From: Stratiolaelaps scimitus
Lineage: Eukaryota; Arthropoda; Arachnida; Mesostigmata; Laelapidae
DNA: 64,000 bases
Reading direction: 5' to 3'
Assembly: GCA_019614645.1 (NCBI GenBank)
Contig: JABWDB010000002.1
Location: 28,385,501 to 28,449,500 of the forward strand
The notes below the pieces were generated by a model. The model was not told the origin of the DNA. It did not search any database and was given only the letters and a program-made list of their open reading frames with translations. Positions 25,401 to 33,669 of the stretch are shown one piece after another. A program made the translations under genes and the position numbers. The stretch's first letter is position 1. Each line of letters begins with the position of its first letter.

Positions 25401-27687
25401 TACCCGCAGTACTTACCTTACGAGAAATATTAAAATGCTCACACCTAATCCTGTCTATCTCAAAGAGCGGATTTAAATATTCTCTATCTATGTTCATCGA
25501 ACACTCTATGAAGCACTGTATAGTATAATTGGCGAAGAAGTACAAAAGCTATGGTCAATGACAACGTATACTGCTTATAGCAATATAGAAATGTGATTAG
25601 ATGAGACGGCAGCAACTGATGCCTCCCCTTAAAAAAACGTATGGCTTAGAAAGTTGTCAGAGAGGTTACTTAATGAGTGATGTTACTGCCTCCCCCAACC
25701 AATGGCAGACGCACAGGCGTGTCTGTTCCACTTGAAAGGTGAGGTGTGCCGGTTCGAGCACTCGGAGGATTAACATACCAAAATTAATATGAAAATACAT
25801 AACTTGAATGAATTGTCTGATGGAGTTGTCCTTAGCTCCTGGAGGTAAGAGCTCCCGCACTAGTAGAAAATACACGAGAAGACAAACAATAATAATCAGT
25901 CATCGTGTTAGTCATAGAGTCCTTTTGGCGTCGAGACGCTCGTATACATCAATGTTCGCGTACACCAAATTAGCAATATTTCATATTGATATTGAACAAA
26001 TAAGTATAACTTATTATTCTCCGGCACTAATTTGACCATGTACATTTGTATGGAAATGTCTGTGAAAGGTCGTCACCAAGTGGCGCATCTGCTGAAGTTC
26101 GCTTAAAACTGCAACAGTTCCTCGCACGACGGCAGGAGCAGCGAGGCAGCTGTTGGTCTTCCGAAGGGCCTATTCAAGGTACCAGAGGGTCATTTGTTAG
26201 TCAAAGAGACCGACAGGCGTCATCGTCTTCCGAAGGGAGTACCACTTCGTCTCACTCCGGAAGTGAGAGTGAATCTCCCCCAATTACGGCTTTCCATGAA
26301 GGCTCACCACCTCTAAGAAAAACTGGTATGTAGCAGAAAACTATTTGTATACTAAATAAAACGGAACCCGCTGATGATGGCAATAAGGCGGAGAGTCTGC
26401 CAATTAGGCGGAGTATTCTAGAATGCTAGACAGTTGATCTTTCGATCGTGAGTCGACTCGCCCATTTTGGTAATGTATTCTATGGTGGACTAAACTGGAT
26501 TTTTAATCTTGGTAATAAAAGCTAAAAGTAACTCTTTGCGTATTGATGTTACCTATTTTGTATCCTCAAGCAATGTAACCATGGAACTTCTTTTTTTCGC
26601 TAATCTTCTCCTGATGACCCTATTAAGTTACGCTAATGTATTTCCATATTTTAGACTACAGGCGCGTCTACAACCATAAATATACCCAATGTCAACTAAG
26701 TGTGCTAAATCATAAAATCTTTTAATGATACAGTTTGAATGTTGATTTTGACGTCCTAACTTTTGTAAATCACCGGCTAGGACAATTTCTACCAAGTCAG
26801 ATGTTCCCTTTACTTTGAGTCAAGTTAATCCCTTGCTTGAAGTATCACCAGTAATTGTAGTAATTTATTGGTCTTTTCAGCTACCACAGCAAACGATCTG
26901 ACCCTAAAAGTGAAATCAGCTTTGCGACAAAAATTTTTGGAAGGTCGCACTTCCCCCATTGCGAAAAATGAGAAGGCCAAAAATAAAATGAATGGCCAAC
27001 CACGCGGTAAGCTGTATTTGTTTGTTTGGTTTTTGCATACGATATTTATTTCTTGTATAGCACTGTGTAAATGTATTCTAAAATGTAAGCATATTGCTCT
27101 TACACTTAGAAATTTGTAATATAATACGAAGCTTTCTACAAAGAGTCAACCATGTTTTAATATGAGAAGTCAATCGTTTTCACTGACTTTTGTTGGGGGG
27201 AGGGAACTTCTGAACCTCCTGGTGCGGGAACTAGTTCTCCGCAATTCCGACTTGTTCATCAAGCAATTGCCTCTAATTGAATAAGAAGTTTGAGATATGC
27301 TACTTGATTGCTCATGATATTTCAACAGATTTTGTAAACGTACATTTCCAATTAACTCCCCTGGAACCCAAATCCACCTTAGATACTTCCAAATATTTTC
27401 ACGTACTATAACTGGGGTGTCCAATAGGACACAGTGGTTAAACACTCTATTAATTTCAACCTAAGTTCCATAAAGCGTCCCCAAATACCTGCTTAGCGAG
27501 ACCATACGATTGTTTCTCGCTGCGCTTGGCAGGTGAGAACCAGGAGCGCCCTGAAGAAGGAAATTCCAGAAGTGGTAGCTGCTCGCAGGAGCTTCCGAAA
27601 CAGAAGAAGAATATGTACCACATGATCTCTCTTCTGCTTGGTCAGCAGCAAAATGTTCCGCCAACTCCCGTCAGTAGCGGCCCGTAG
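13483..27687 (+). CDS. Class IIa HDAC-like regulator lacking a deacetylase domain (MITR-like)
   Basis: Six-exon model: 13483-13486, 21473-21741, 24366-24673, 26069-26325, 26881-27006, 27533-27687. All joins are GT-AG and phase-consistent, and the total is 372 codons plus TAG. Exon 1 supplies only ATGG, followed by the strong donor GTAAGT. Residues 38-91 form the glutamine-rich helix of HDAC4/5/9 (FREEVSAVQLELQRQILALQ onward). Residues 92-193 are acidic, Ser/Pro-rich linker. Residues 201-215 (SAEVRLKLQQFLARR) match the MEF2-binding helix. LRKT at 276-279 leads into a counterpart of the segment around the first 14-3-3 site, and KSALRQKFLEGRTSP matches the following basic block. The frame then ends after about 50 residues, and I see no HDAC catalytic motif (GHHAE, DWDVHHGNG) in the next 6 kb. 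By family knowledge, N-terminal-only forms such as vertebrate MITR bind MEF2 and recruit corepressors in the nucleus; a similar role is inference. The core exons are firm. Exon 1, the 24366 exon (weak donor GTGTGC) and completeness at the C-terminus are less certain. Confidence 0.6.
13487..15300. other. First intron of the HDAC-like gene, 5' part, no other gene recognised
   Basis: AT-rich non-coding sequence. Short inverted repeats occur (for example around 13690-13735 and 14310-14340), but no conserved frame was seen. Confidence 0.45.
15301..15660. other. GC-rich open-frame island, unassigned, possible retroelement remnant
   Basis: A GC-rich island with overlapping open frames on both strands. 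The minus frames contain cysteine- and basic-rich peptides without a pattern I can name. Sharp composition change and lack of splice sites suggest a fossil of a mobile element rather than a host exon. No terminal repeats or target duplications were identified. Confidence 0.25.
15810..16598 (-). CDS. Very-long-chain fatty acid elongase (ELOVL family), single exon
   Basis: A 262-aa ELO-family 3-ketoacyl-CoA synthase, an ER multipass membrane enzyme that condenses malonyl-CoA with acyl-CoA. Visible signatures are DPRLRGFFMM near residues 10-19 (the DPR-x-W-x-L-M region), LDTVFFVLKKK at 118-128, the catalytic histidine box HVYHH at 137-141, and N-x3-H-x3-Y (167-175). About seven hydrophobic segments are seen, ending in a Lys-containing C-terminus (SNGETLKSK) compatible with ER retrieval. 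I use ATG at 16598 rather than the GTG one codon upstream. Length is near the family's lower range (about 260-320), and the ORF is complete without introns. An AATAAA overlaps the stop on the minus strand. The gene lies antisense inside the first intron of the HDAC-like gene. Substrate chain length cannot be read from sequence. ELOVL families are expanded in arachnids, so orthology to a numbered ELOVL is not assigned. Confidence 0.93.
   Translation of the reverse strand: MGILLETARDPRLRGFFMMDHSAGVLCISAIYLMFIFKIGPAIMKSRKPINVKPIVRVFNLLQVVANVYFVTCGSYLAFYKLGFRTLCEPLHRRVDEDNMRLLKLYYFYWLVRLSDYLDTVFFVLKKKEKSHVTFLHVYHHLCVSLNGWFYIRQGWIHGAITGVLANALIHIFMYSYFFLATFPQMKHHLWWKKYITSVQIFQFIMFGALVIATMQDPNKCGYTRMALCNCFANVILFLFLFTKFYIDSYLNKSNGETLKSK
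16599..17433. promoter_or_regulatory. Upstream region of the elongase gene, no gene recognised
   Basis: This is the 5' flank of the minus-strand elongase and should hold its promoter, but no specific element could be assigned. No conserved frame is present. Confidence 0.35.
17434..17565. repeat. Clustered short direct repeats
   Basis: ACATTGAGTATCAATTGAC occurs at 17434-17452 and 17476-17494, with a partial copy (ACATTGAGTATCAATG) at 17451-17466. A second unit, TAAGTTAAGGGTGCACTATT, occurs at about 17505 and again at about 17542. They are local duplications immediately left of the retrotransposon nest. Confidence 0.85.
17650..18480 (+). mobile_element. Reverse transcriptase fragments of the endonuclease-bearing retroelement family, rearranged
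   Basis: The + strand shows RT motifs: a DFRNAFNTVLRDL block at about 17656, a PGLFPLVDLAYRYPS block, ISERGVQQGSSLSPALF (motif B) at about 17823-17870, and LWYMDYG (motif C, normally x-D-D) near 17920-17940. A second, overlapping piece at 18010-18230 repeats motif C as LWYVGNG and adds LALNPAKCEVFSLY. Both active-site motifs have lost one or both aspartates and the frames carry stops, so the copy is inactive. Bases 18300-18480 resemble 3250-3390, linking this fragment to the remnant at 3240. The left end is a 27-bp perfect palindrome. Confidence 0.7.
17658..17738. repeat. 27-bp perfect inverted repeat at reverse-transcriptase fragment edge
   Basis: Bases 17658-17684 are the exact reverse complement of 17712-17738 with a 27-base loop. 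Both arms encode the same RT block (the FRNAFNTV region) in opposite directions, so this is an inverted duplication of element sequence, not a host hairpin. Confidence 0.9.
18473..19080 (-). mobile_element. Jockey/CR1-like reverse transcriptase remnant, interrupted by a short insertion
   Basis: Read on the minus strand from 19080 down: a VPQGS motif near 19020, LHADDLKLYGPS (motif C, ADD) near 18755-18785, a DLRIAVDDIS stretch, then NDLGVMVSPDLDFSLHI near 18530-18580. This is the order and spacing of jockey/CR1-type RTs. Stops are present. A 129-bp insertion at 18810-18938 splits it. The R1-like copy 2 lies just to its right. Confidence 0.7.
18799..18949. mobile_element. 129-bp insertion with 11-bp target-site duplication
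   Basis: ACTGCGGTATA flanks the insert exactly at 18799-18809 and 18939-18949. The insert (18810-18938) ends in an A-rich tail and has a GC-rich centre with a CCCCCCGGGGGG palindrome. It sits inside the jockey-like RT remnant. It looks like a short retrotransposed RNA (a SINE or the 3' end of a LINE). I cannot place it in a known family. Confidence 0.75.
19122..20270 (+). mobile_element. R1-clade-like non-LTR retrotransposon copy 2, 5'-truncated, with target-site duplications
   Basis: The body is 19137-20255, with GTGAACAAGGCAATA duplicated exactly at 19122-19136 and 20256-20270 and a poly-A tail ending at 20255. The frame from the 5' truncation to the TAG at 19798-19800 gives the last 220 or so residues of the RT ORF: a LAIRVSRAYRTVSTD block, MLPWDLLA, a WQREWAQV stretch, SLIPDLRVWL, LTGHGQFQTYM and the CVLC...H...C knuckle. 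The first ATG is not a real start. The 3' UTR (19801-20238) has two 40-bp near-repeats and a stem around TTCCCCAGAG and CTCTGGGGAA. It is nearly identical to copy 1 (4768-5671), indicating recent family activity. It lies inside the HDAC-like first intron, next to a jockey-like fragment. Confidence 0.88.
19809..19958 (+). repeat. Two about 40-bp direct repeats in the R1-like 3' UTR
   Basis: The unit (CCGCGCATTCCCGCT followed by GGGCCGGGGAT and GTG/GGACCGAG) occurs at 19809-19851 and 19916-19958 with few mismatches. The same pair is present in reverse orientation in copy 1 at about 5040-5215. It is therefore a feature of the element's 3' UTR. Confidence 0.8.
20440..21140 (-). mobile_element. 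Diverged R1-clade-like fragment, third copy
   Basis: The minus strand shows an AQRAVAIRVARAYRTVSTD block at about 21045-21105, MIPWDLLAE, then a SLIPDLRTW-like block near 20860, a TGHG block and remnants of the cysteine knuckle near 20745, with stops and frame changes. The order matches copies 1 and 2 but the sequence is clearly older. No target-site duplication is evident. Confidence 0.7.
21145..21266 (+). mobile_element. tRNA-derived SINE-like copy A with B-box
   Basis: GGTTCGAATCC at 21159-21169 fits the RNA polymerase III B-box. It is followed by TGACATATAAGAGAA, a CTTAAGCATTGTATGCAGTT block, TTAATAAATCAATAAAGC and a CTTTATC/CTTAT repeat tail. The same 3' module recurs at 40242-40319 (minus), 41990-42075 (+) and 63000-63077 (+). 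No convincing A-box was found, so the 5' part is missing or diverged. Confidence 0.7.
21473..21741 (+). CDS. HDAC-like gene exon 2: glutamine-rich helix
   Basis: Acceptor TTTCAG ends at 21472 and donor GTGCGT starts at 21742. The exon has two bases completing a codon and then 89 codons. PAFREEVSAVQLELQRQILA and the following Q/H/L-rich heptads align with the class IIa HDAC region (ALREQQLQQELLALKQKQQ type) that drives oligomerisation. The helix is cut short here compared with HDAC4, ending at DRIR. Confidence 0.75.
22137..22214 (+). CDS. Possible 26-codon cassette exon of the HDAC-like gene
   Basis: A strong polypyrimidine tract and CAG precede 22137, and a GTAGAT donor follows 22214. The 78 nt are phase 0 at both ends, so inclusion between exons 2 and 3 would keep the frame and give a 398-aa form. 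The peptide contains QNKMMLSLRNFKRM, faintly like the continuation of the HDAC4 helix (QQEMLAMKHQQ). The evidence is weak and no known domain is present. Confidence 0.25.
22540..23080 (+). mobile_element. Jockey/CR1-like reverse transcriptase remnant
   Basis: In + frames, NYRPESQ at about 22567, an AFNRVNHSLLLKK block near 22780, SGVPQGGYVSPLVYAI near 22903-22955 and LKFADDLKIY near 23000-23030 give the order of RT motifs with an intact ADD. They are spread over several frames with stops, so it is a pseudogene. It lies in the intron between exons 2 and 3 of the HDAC-like gene. Confidence 0.7.
23413..23850 (+). repeat. Minisatellite, about 13 units of 31-34 bp
   Basis: The consensus is roughly TTATTAGTCAACTTAATTAAACACTTTTG, repeated about 13 times with substitutions and small length changes. 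It lies in the intron before the 24366 exon of the HDAC-like gene. TTAATTAA cores make each unit partly palindromic. Confidence 0.85.
24366..24673 (+). CDS. HDAC-like gene exon 3 (acidic, Ser/Pro-rich linker), or alternative start exon
   Basis: The acceptor is CTGATAG, and the frame is open at phase 0. An internal ATG at 24372 could alternatively be an initiator. The peptide is Ser/Asp/Glu-rich, then has a PKKDVLRKLEEEEKLRLARA helix and a Pro-rich tail (PASSPPAPNRSPGLPSSPKK). Donor GTGTGC at 24674 is weak, but the phase (two bases left) fits the exon at 26069 exactly, reading SPKKSSPSGASAEV across the join. Confidence 0.5.
24674..26068. other. Intron of the HDAC-like gene, no other gene recognised
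   Basis: AT-rich. A possible tRNA-like B-box remnant (CCGGTTCGAGCAC) is present near 25750. Otherwise I see nothing in it. Confidence 0.4.
26069..26325 (+). CDS. HDAC-like gene exon 4: MEF2-binding helix
   Basis: Acceptor GTGAAAG and donor GTATGT. SAEVRLKLQQFLARR aligns with STEVKMKLQEFVLNKK, the MEF2-binding helix of HDAC4, keeping the EV-basic-x-KLQ-x-F pattern. A long Ser-rich linker follows, then PPLRKT, which aligns with the FPLRKT that precedes the first 14-3-3 phosphosite in HDAC4. Confidence 0.8.
26326..26880. other. Intron of the HDAC-like gene
   Basis: AT-rich intron with no features of note. It ends in a TCTTTTCAG acceptor. Confidence 0.5.
26881..27006 (+). CDS. HDAC-like gene exon 5: diverged 14-3-3 site and basic block
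   Basis: Acceptor TTTTCAG and donor GTAAGC. Reading from the previous exon gives RKT-ATTANDLTLKVKSALRQKF, against RKT-ASEPNLKLRSRLKQKV in HDAC4. The basic block is retained, but the Ser and the +2 Pro of the 14-3-3 site are replaced by Thr and Ala. RTSPIAKNEK follows, comparable to RRSSPLLRRK. Confidence 0.75.
27533..27687 (+). CDS. HDAC-like gene terminal exon
   Basis: The acceptor is CTTGGCAG. Two bases complete the split Gly codon, then 50 codons run to TAG at 27685-27687. The peptide contains an Arg/Glu/Ser stretch, ELPKQKKNMYHMISLLL and a Pro/Ser end (PPTPVSSGP). No catalytic-domain sequence follows. A GTAGCA overlapping the stop could act as a poor alternative donor, so a longer isoform with distant exons is not excluded. 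No AATAAA was noticed in the first several hundred bases downstream. Confidence 0.6.
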
Positions 27688-30424
27688 CAGTGAAAGTTAA
27701 AGCATCCTGACGCACGATATACAAAGACACGATACATCAATATTGAAGGCCCTACTTGGAATTGGATAACCGAACTTGCGCTTCTGGGCGATCATGAATG
27801 GGAAATTAGGGCTAAAAAGTTGTTTGAAGAAGTACGGAGATGATTTGAGCATAGAGTTTTTGATTTCAATATCTTAAGTTCCCTATATATGTATATGCTA
27901 ACGGACCAGTCACTACCATAAATTGTTTTCCAGGTATTTTATCTGGCATGTAGCAAAAGTTCAAAAAAGCACAGTTCAAAATCTGTGATTAATTTGATAT
28001 CCGATATTCTATGCATCAACATTCTGGACAACGTTCTCGAAATTTGAAATATTTATGCTAGCTGTGTTTGTTCACCCCGAATTATAAAAATAAGGGTCAC
28101 ACGATGTTTATAGAGACTTCGTCGAGATTTTATTATAGAAGTACTTACGATCATTATTGTATATATCACTGACGGAGTCTTAATTTTAGTACTGCGGACC
28201 TGTGACATTGCTCTACACTACTGCGATTTTGCAGAACCATGTGCGGTTTGTAATCTGTTGGAATCGCTGAAATTATAGATGCACACATATACATACAGTG
28301 ACACCACAAACACTCTGTGATGCAAAACACTGCAAACGAAGTCGAGTAAAAATACCTTCATAATAGGAGGCTATATATATATATATTAACACCTTCGATT
28401 TATGCTCTTTTATTCTTCTAATGTTGCTGACATGCTTGACAGCAATGTTGGAGCTCTATTGGACGCCTTACGGCCTTTACAAATTTGTCTGTCATCAAAC
28501 TCATTAAGCTCACCTTCTCTAAATAGTTACTTTGATGTAGTTTTTGGAATTTTCTTGCTATTTGGTATATCAATGTAGAAATAACAGTTACGCTGTGAGT
28601 GCCGAATGCAGCTTTCATATTAATTAACGGAGAGTCAGCCAGCTTTGCCAGCCAGCCTTTATGACTCAAGGATGTACAGCATTCTAAATGCATAATTTGA
28701 ACTTTATTCAATCAAATCAACTCGCGCCGGTAAAGTATTTCAGATGTGTATCTATAGCAATACAAATCACAATGTTACGTTTGCTTTACGATAACTTGCC
28801 TTGCAGGTTCTGTTCGCTGAGTTTACTCCATGTTATCGTAGCCCAGATTTACACAAGTCCCTATGATTAAGTTTTTCTCTCCGTTTTGCGATGTTCTGAT
28901 TGTATGAAGGTTCGCATTTGGCATCAAAGCTTATGCGAATGTTGAATGTCTTGTCGTTGGTGCCTGTTATTGTGTGTTGTGACGTAACGTGTTCAATGCC
29001 GGTGTTCGTTTTATCTCTATATAAATGGAGACGTTATTTTAATCAACATACAAATTGATTTAACTTCTTGTTATTGCTTGTTTGAATATAATTGTGTGTT
29101 GTAATTGTGTAAATACTCGTATGTTACTGTATGTGTGACGTTCTGTTTATTGTGCAGTTCATAGTTCGGGCAAAACGGGTGGTCTATAGAACGAGATGAA
29201 CGTTCAAAATATATGAACAAGAAAAAGGTTTGAAGCTCTTGCATTCTGTCCAAACATACATCCAATCATGTGAAACTCAATTTTAATTTTTTGTACTGGT
29301 TTATAGCCTCCAGACTTATCTCTTTTATGGTAAATTTTTATACCTTAAATCAGCATTTTGGGTATCTCCACAGATACTTTCGACTCTTATAAAGAAGTTA
29401 TATAGACACGTTTTATCGAACGCTGCGTAGTCCATGTTTCTGTATGTAAATATTCTTCGTTGCAAACGTGCGAATGACGGAATGAGATTATTGACGACTG
29501 AGAGCTCTTTCAAAAATATGTCGACTGAATTGTTCTGGCTTAATTTTTGCAGAGCAGATCGTTGGCTGATTGATGCGTAAAGTGATTGAATGATACAAAT
29601 GTAAACTTGTACATAAATACATACGAATAAATGTGTTCACTATGTCAATATATTGAAACGTTGTTCTAATTTCCCATAAATTGATCCCGTACAAAACATC
29701 AGGATAGGCAATACCGTGCGATTCTCGAGGACACACTCCACGCCTATTATCATAAGCTCTATGGCACCGTATGTACTAAGAAGTAACGTAGTGCCCTTCA
29801 TGACAATGTTGCGAGGAAACCGATATGCTAGTAAACATATATTCCTAAATGCACAGTACCCTGTATTAGGGACTCGAATCGCTGAAAGTCATAGAACTCA
29901 ACCGTTATTTGACAATGACGCAGCTAAGATTGTCTTCGATTAGTAAAACTGTCATGATGGTTGACTAAAGAACGCACATATCTAAATTTAACTCAGGGTA
30001 CAGTGCAGTCGTGGATGAGTAAATATTCCTTCTGTTTATTACACGTACACAAATGCATTACTTATTATACCCACACGTATCTTTATCATGATCGATCATA
30101 CAAATGAATAGGAATAGGATTTAAGTTTGTACGTTATTATTCAGTGACATATGAGGTATTCTATGTGCACAAAATGTGAAGGATGATAATTGATTTATAA
30201 TCAGTGAAACTCCTCTAAAATTTGAATAATTATTGACACAAACAGCAGATTGAGTTCAAGCCTAACAATCGATGCAATTGGACTCTCGTGATGATAAAAA
30301 ATGGCTGAAAGTGTTAACAGATTTTTCTTTTGTTCTAACGTCTACTCGTTATTGAATCATCATTATCTCGCCCTCTAACCGACGCAATTTTGTCAATAGA
30401 GCAATGTAATTAGCATTATAATAT
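27688..30424. other. Intergenic, no gene recognised
   Basis: AT-rich. I specifically looked for HDAC catalytic motifs on both strands and saw none. Open frames such as 28418-28711 (minus) and 29716-29943 (+) have no recognisable domain. Confidence 0.5.
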
Positions 30425-30460
30425 TGCAGGAAAAATGCCAATATCACAAGAGAAAAATTT

Positions 30461-30487
30461 CACTGATAAGGATACACCTTATCAGTG
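30461..30487. repeat. 11-bp perfect hairpin within a larger foldback
   Basis: CACTGATAAGG (30461-30471) pairs with CCTTATCAGTG (30477-30487) over a 5-base loop. Outer arms TGCCAAT near 30436 and ATTGGCA near 30497 could extend the foldback. It might be a structured RNA or a tiny mobile-element relic. Confidence 0.6.
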
Positions 30488-30785
30488 TATACTTGACATT
30501 GGCAGCACCTTGCCGTTTGAAGACGATGTAGTTGAACTATACTTAGCAGTACTTATGTTTCATTTTTTCTGAACATGCCTCATAATTTTGCTGAATCGCA
30601 ATTATCCTGTTGACTTTCATCGACTTGTTCTCGTCGGAGTATTTCGAAATATAAGAAGAAAGCTGAATGCCCACTTCCTCTCTTTGTCTATTTTGTGGCT
30701 CAAACTTTCACCAAACTCAACTTGGTGCTCGCTGGGATTTCGTATGCCACTCATGCCAATTACTCCTTCTTAATGGTTTGGAAAA

Positions 30786-30963
30786 TTGTTGGAGATGTTA
30801 CGCCTGCCTGCTGCGATAGCCCGAGAGGTTTTGAATCGAGTTAAAGGAGTTTCAGAACCACCCCTACCAGGGATGGTTCTGCGAGAGGCTGACGATCTTG
30901 GCATTCGTATGAGACAGGCTCTTACACTCCTGCTGAAAGGAACTTCACCGAGTTTCTTGACAG
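30786..30963 (+). CDS. Unassigned candidate exon
   Basis: An open + frame with a coding-like composition (EVLNRVKGVSEPPLPG, then READDLGIRMRQALTLLLK) ends near a possible donor (ACAG then GTGTTA) at 30963. No family is recognised and no partner exon could be found. It may be a fragment of a pseudogene or a chance frame. Confidence 0.2.
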
Positions 30964-33184
30964 GTGTTAGGCCTTCAGGTTTTGTTTCGAAAACTCGTGC
31001 TTCAGAATGTGCACAGAGACAGGGATTTTATTGCTTATTACTATCAAAGTGAGGGAAAGTCTAATTGCAGTCTAATTAAAAATACTGTAATATTTCTGGC
31101 AATTAAACTTAATCAGCTAATTTATGGAAAGGTCTATGGAAAATATGCCAAAAACATGCATTTTGTGATAATTTTTGTCAACAGTACTCAGAAATGTACA
31201 GCAATATATTTCCCTTATATAAATGTTAAACAATCGAGTGCGTTGATTATCTCCATTATTGTAGATAGTCTCTGTCCGTATTAGTCTCTATAAACTCAAA
31301 GTGCACATGTCACTTCTCAGTCGAATATAGGCTTCATAATAAATCAGATACATCATATACAGAGTGTTGTGAAATTATTCACCCCATATCGACGCAAACC
31401 CTTCAAATAGCATATTCGTCAAATGACGACATCAAGTTACCCAGATATGGTGTGCTTGGCATTTATTGATTAGGGTAGATGAACCTGGCCTATAACCGTA
31501 GCCGACCATTGCTTCGAGGGGTACCATATATTGGCACAGAGATCATGATTGCATGACGGCACGCCAACGCCGACAAATGCGGAAGCGCTCTTTCTCAACA
31601 ACAGTAGAGGTAAAAATAGCTACTGTAGCATAGTAATGGCATATTGGGTCATTCTCGACGTAAAATATGTTTTGAAATAGTTAGGGTGAATGACCGATTC
31701 ATGACACCAAACATTATAATGACACTCGAAGTGTATAGACAGCTCAATAGTTAATATTTTCGAAGAGTATAGCTAGAAACATGAAGTAAAGTATTATAGA
31801 TTGTTAAGGCCAATAATTTACATGTCATACCATTATACACATCGTGAGTAATATCTTTTTAAAGCAAGTCTTATTTGATAAGCGCCTGTACATTATTCGG
31901 CAGCATGAATAGGTTGAAAACAAAATGCGTGCTTCAGAAATCGCTATGGCATGGTTTTGTCTATTAAGATAAAGGTGGTGTCAGTTCGTACGTGACGCAC
32001 TTCTCCCTCTTAAAAAAATAGATAGACCGATCCAATGGGTATTAATTAGTTGCAACACTAAAATGCAAGAGATGCCAAAAACACGATATTTTAAATCAAG
32101 GACACCCTCTATTACAAGGTATTTTCCTTTAATGAAAAACATGGCGAATGATAGGGGTTTCGCATTCCTTTTCATAACGTAAATCAAAGTTAGTGTCGAA
32201 CTCTCAAAGATAACGGCAACACTTAGAACAAGACTGACCTCAGACCAGCTGTGAATTTTCTGGCAAATTTTGTCCTTCCACTATTTCCCACGAGGGTGGT
32301 ATCATAACAGACATGAATGCTTACGTATTATTAAAAAATTGGACATGTTTCTGTCAATACTTGGATCGGATGTCTCCGATCCAAGTATTCCGATCCTCTT
32401 GCTAATGAAGGGATTGTGCAGGGACTTCAACAAAGTTTAGTAATTTATTAGTTGTGCATATACAATGAAAACATTTTATATATTTTACGTTGATTAGGTA
32501 AAAAAATTAATAGAGCTCAGAGTGGTAACTTATATATGAGAGCACTCTGATAGCTCTTCTCATACCAGGCAACGACAAGAGCGAATCGAAGCTTTCAATG
32601 AGCACAACAGGAGAGTAATAAAGTAAAGTGGACGCATTAATTCGATATGTTCGTTACACATAATGAGAGAAGTGATATACGCTTGTACATATACTTACGT
32701 ACGCACAGTCACGCAAGTTACTGATTACTCAACAAAAAGCATACCTCATGACCCTCATACTGCAGACTTTCGTGTCACGCCTAACCACTGTTGTGATCTC
32801 AACCCGAGCCATCCGATCCAATATTATTCGGTCGTTCACCGACAGGTTGATAAGAGCATCATAATAATTCACCGCTGTTGTATACACAATCTGAATTTTG
32901 TTTGACATAAACGGTCGGTCTAGCGACAACCGGATATACATAGAGTTATCCAGAATTATGACTTTATATGATAAGATATAAAATAAGTTGATATATTATA
33001 AAAAAAAATTAACAACAAACGTAAGAAGAACTGCTATATATACTGCACTTAGAAGAGATATGTTATTTCCGCGTTCATGCGTGATCGTTCCCCAAATAGC
33101 GTCAACTGATACGAGGTGCGAATGCTGTATGAAACGAGCATCAATATTCATAACCGGGTCAAATAATCAAATTCTACTGCAGAG
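30964..33184. other. Intergenic, no gene recognised
   Basis: AT-rich spacer. The only feature I could define is a perfect 15-bp hairpin at 32356-32389. Confidence 0.5.
32356..32389. repeat. 15-bp perfect hairpin with 4-base loop
   Basis: AATACTTGGATCGGA (32356-32370) is followed by TGTC and then its exact reverse complement (32375-32389). It stands alone in AT-rich spacer. Confidence 0.9.
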
Positions 33185-33423
33185 ATGCTGCATTGCGTAT
33201 CGGTATTTTATTCTGTTATGTTACCGGGGGAAAAAGGGAAGTTTGTGGGGCTCCTCCGGCTATGGGGGTTGCAAATGGGGTCGAGTATCGAGATGAGCCG
33301 AAGGATCAACTCCACCCAGTCGCGAGGGCTCGGTGAAGCAGGCCTCTCGACTAAGCGATTTCTCTTGACACAGGACCATGGAGTGCAAGGTAAAGTTGGG
33401 TCTTATCTAAGATGGAAGGATCA

Positions 33424-33531
33424 ATGGCTAGTTACGAACCTTCGTCGGTGTATCCCTCTCCTGACCCCGATAGCCTTCCCCGCAAGGACGTTAATACGGA
33501 GCAACCGGGGCGGAGGTCACAGGAGTGCTGA
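33424..33531 (+). CDS. Possible upstream ORF, 35 aa, before the CIB-like gene
   Basis: The ATG at 33424 opens 35 codons ending in TGA at 33529-33531. The peptide is Pro/Ser/Arg-rich (it starts MASYEPSSVYPSPDPDSLPR). It lies 139 bases upstream of the CIB-like start in a GC-richer stretch (33190-33660) that looks like the transcribed leader. If both are on one mRNA it would act as a regulatory uORF. It could also be chance. Confidence 0.3.
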   Translation: MASYEPSSVYPSPDPDSLPRKDVNTEQPGRRSQEC

Positions 33532-33669
33532 ACCGTCAGACAGTCAGCTTCCGCAATGCGCAGGATGTAACTCGTCTGAGGTGCGAAGAAACGTAGAACG
33601 ACGAGTAGATAGTTCTACAATCAGTTTTAGGCGAGCTTTGTGTTAGAGGTTCAAGAAAAACAGACTATA

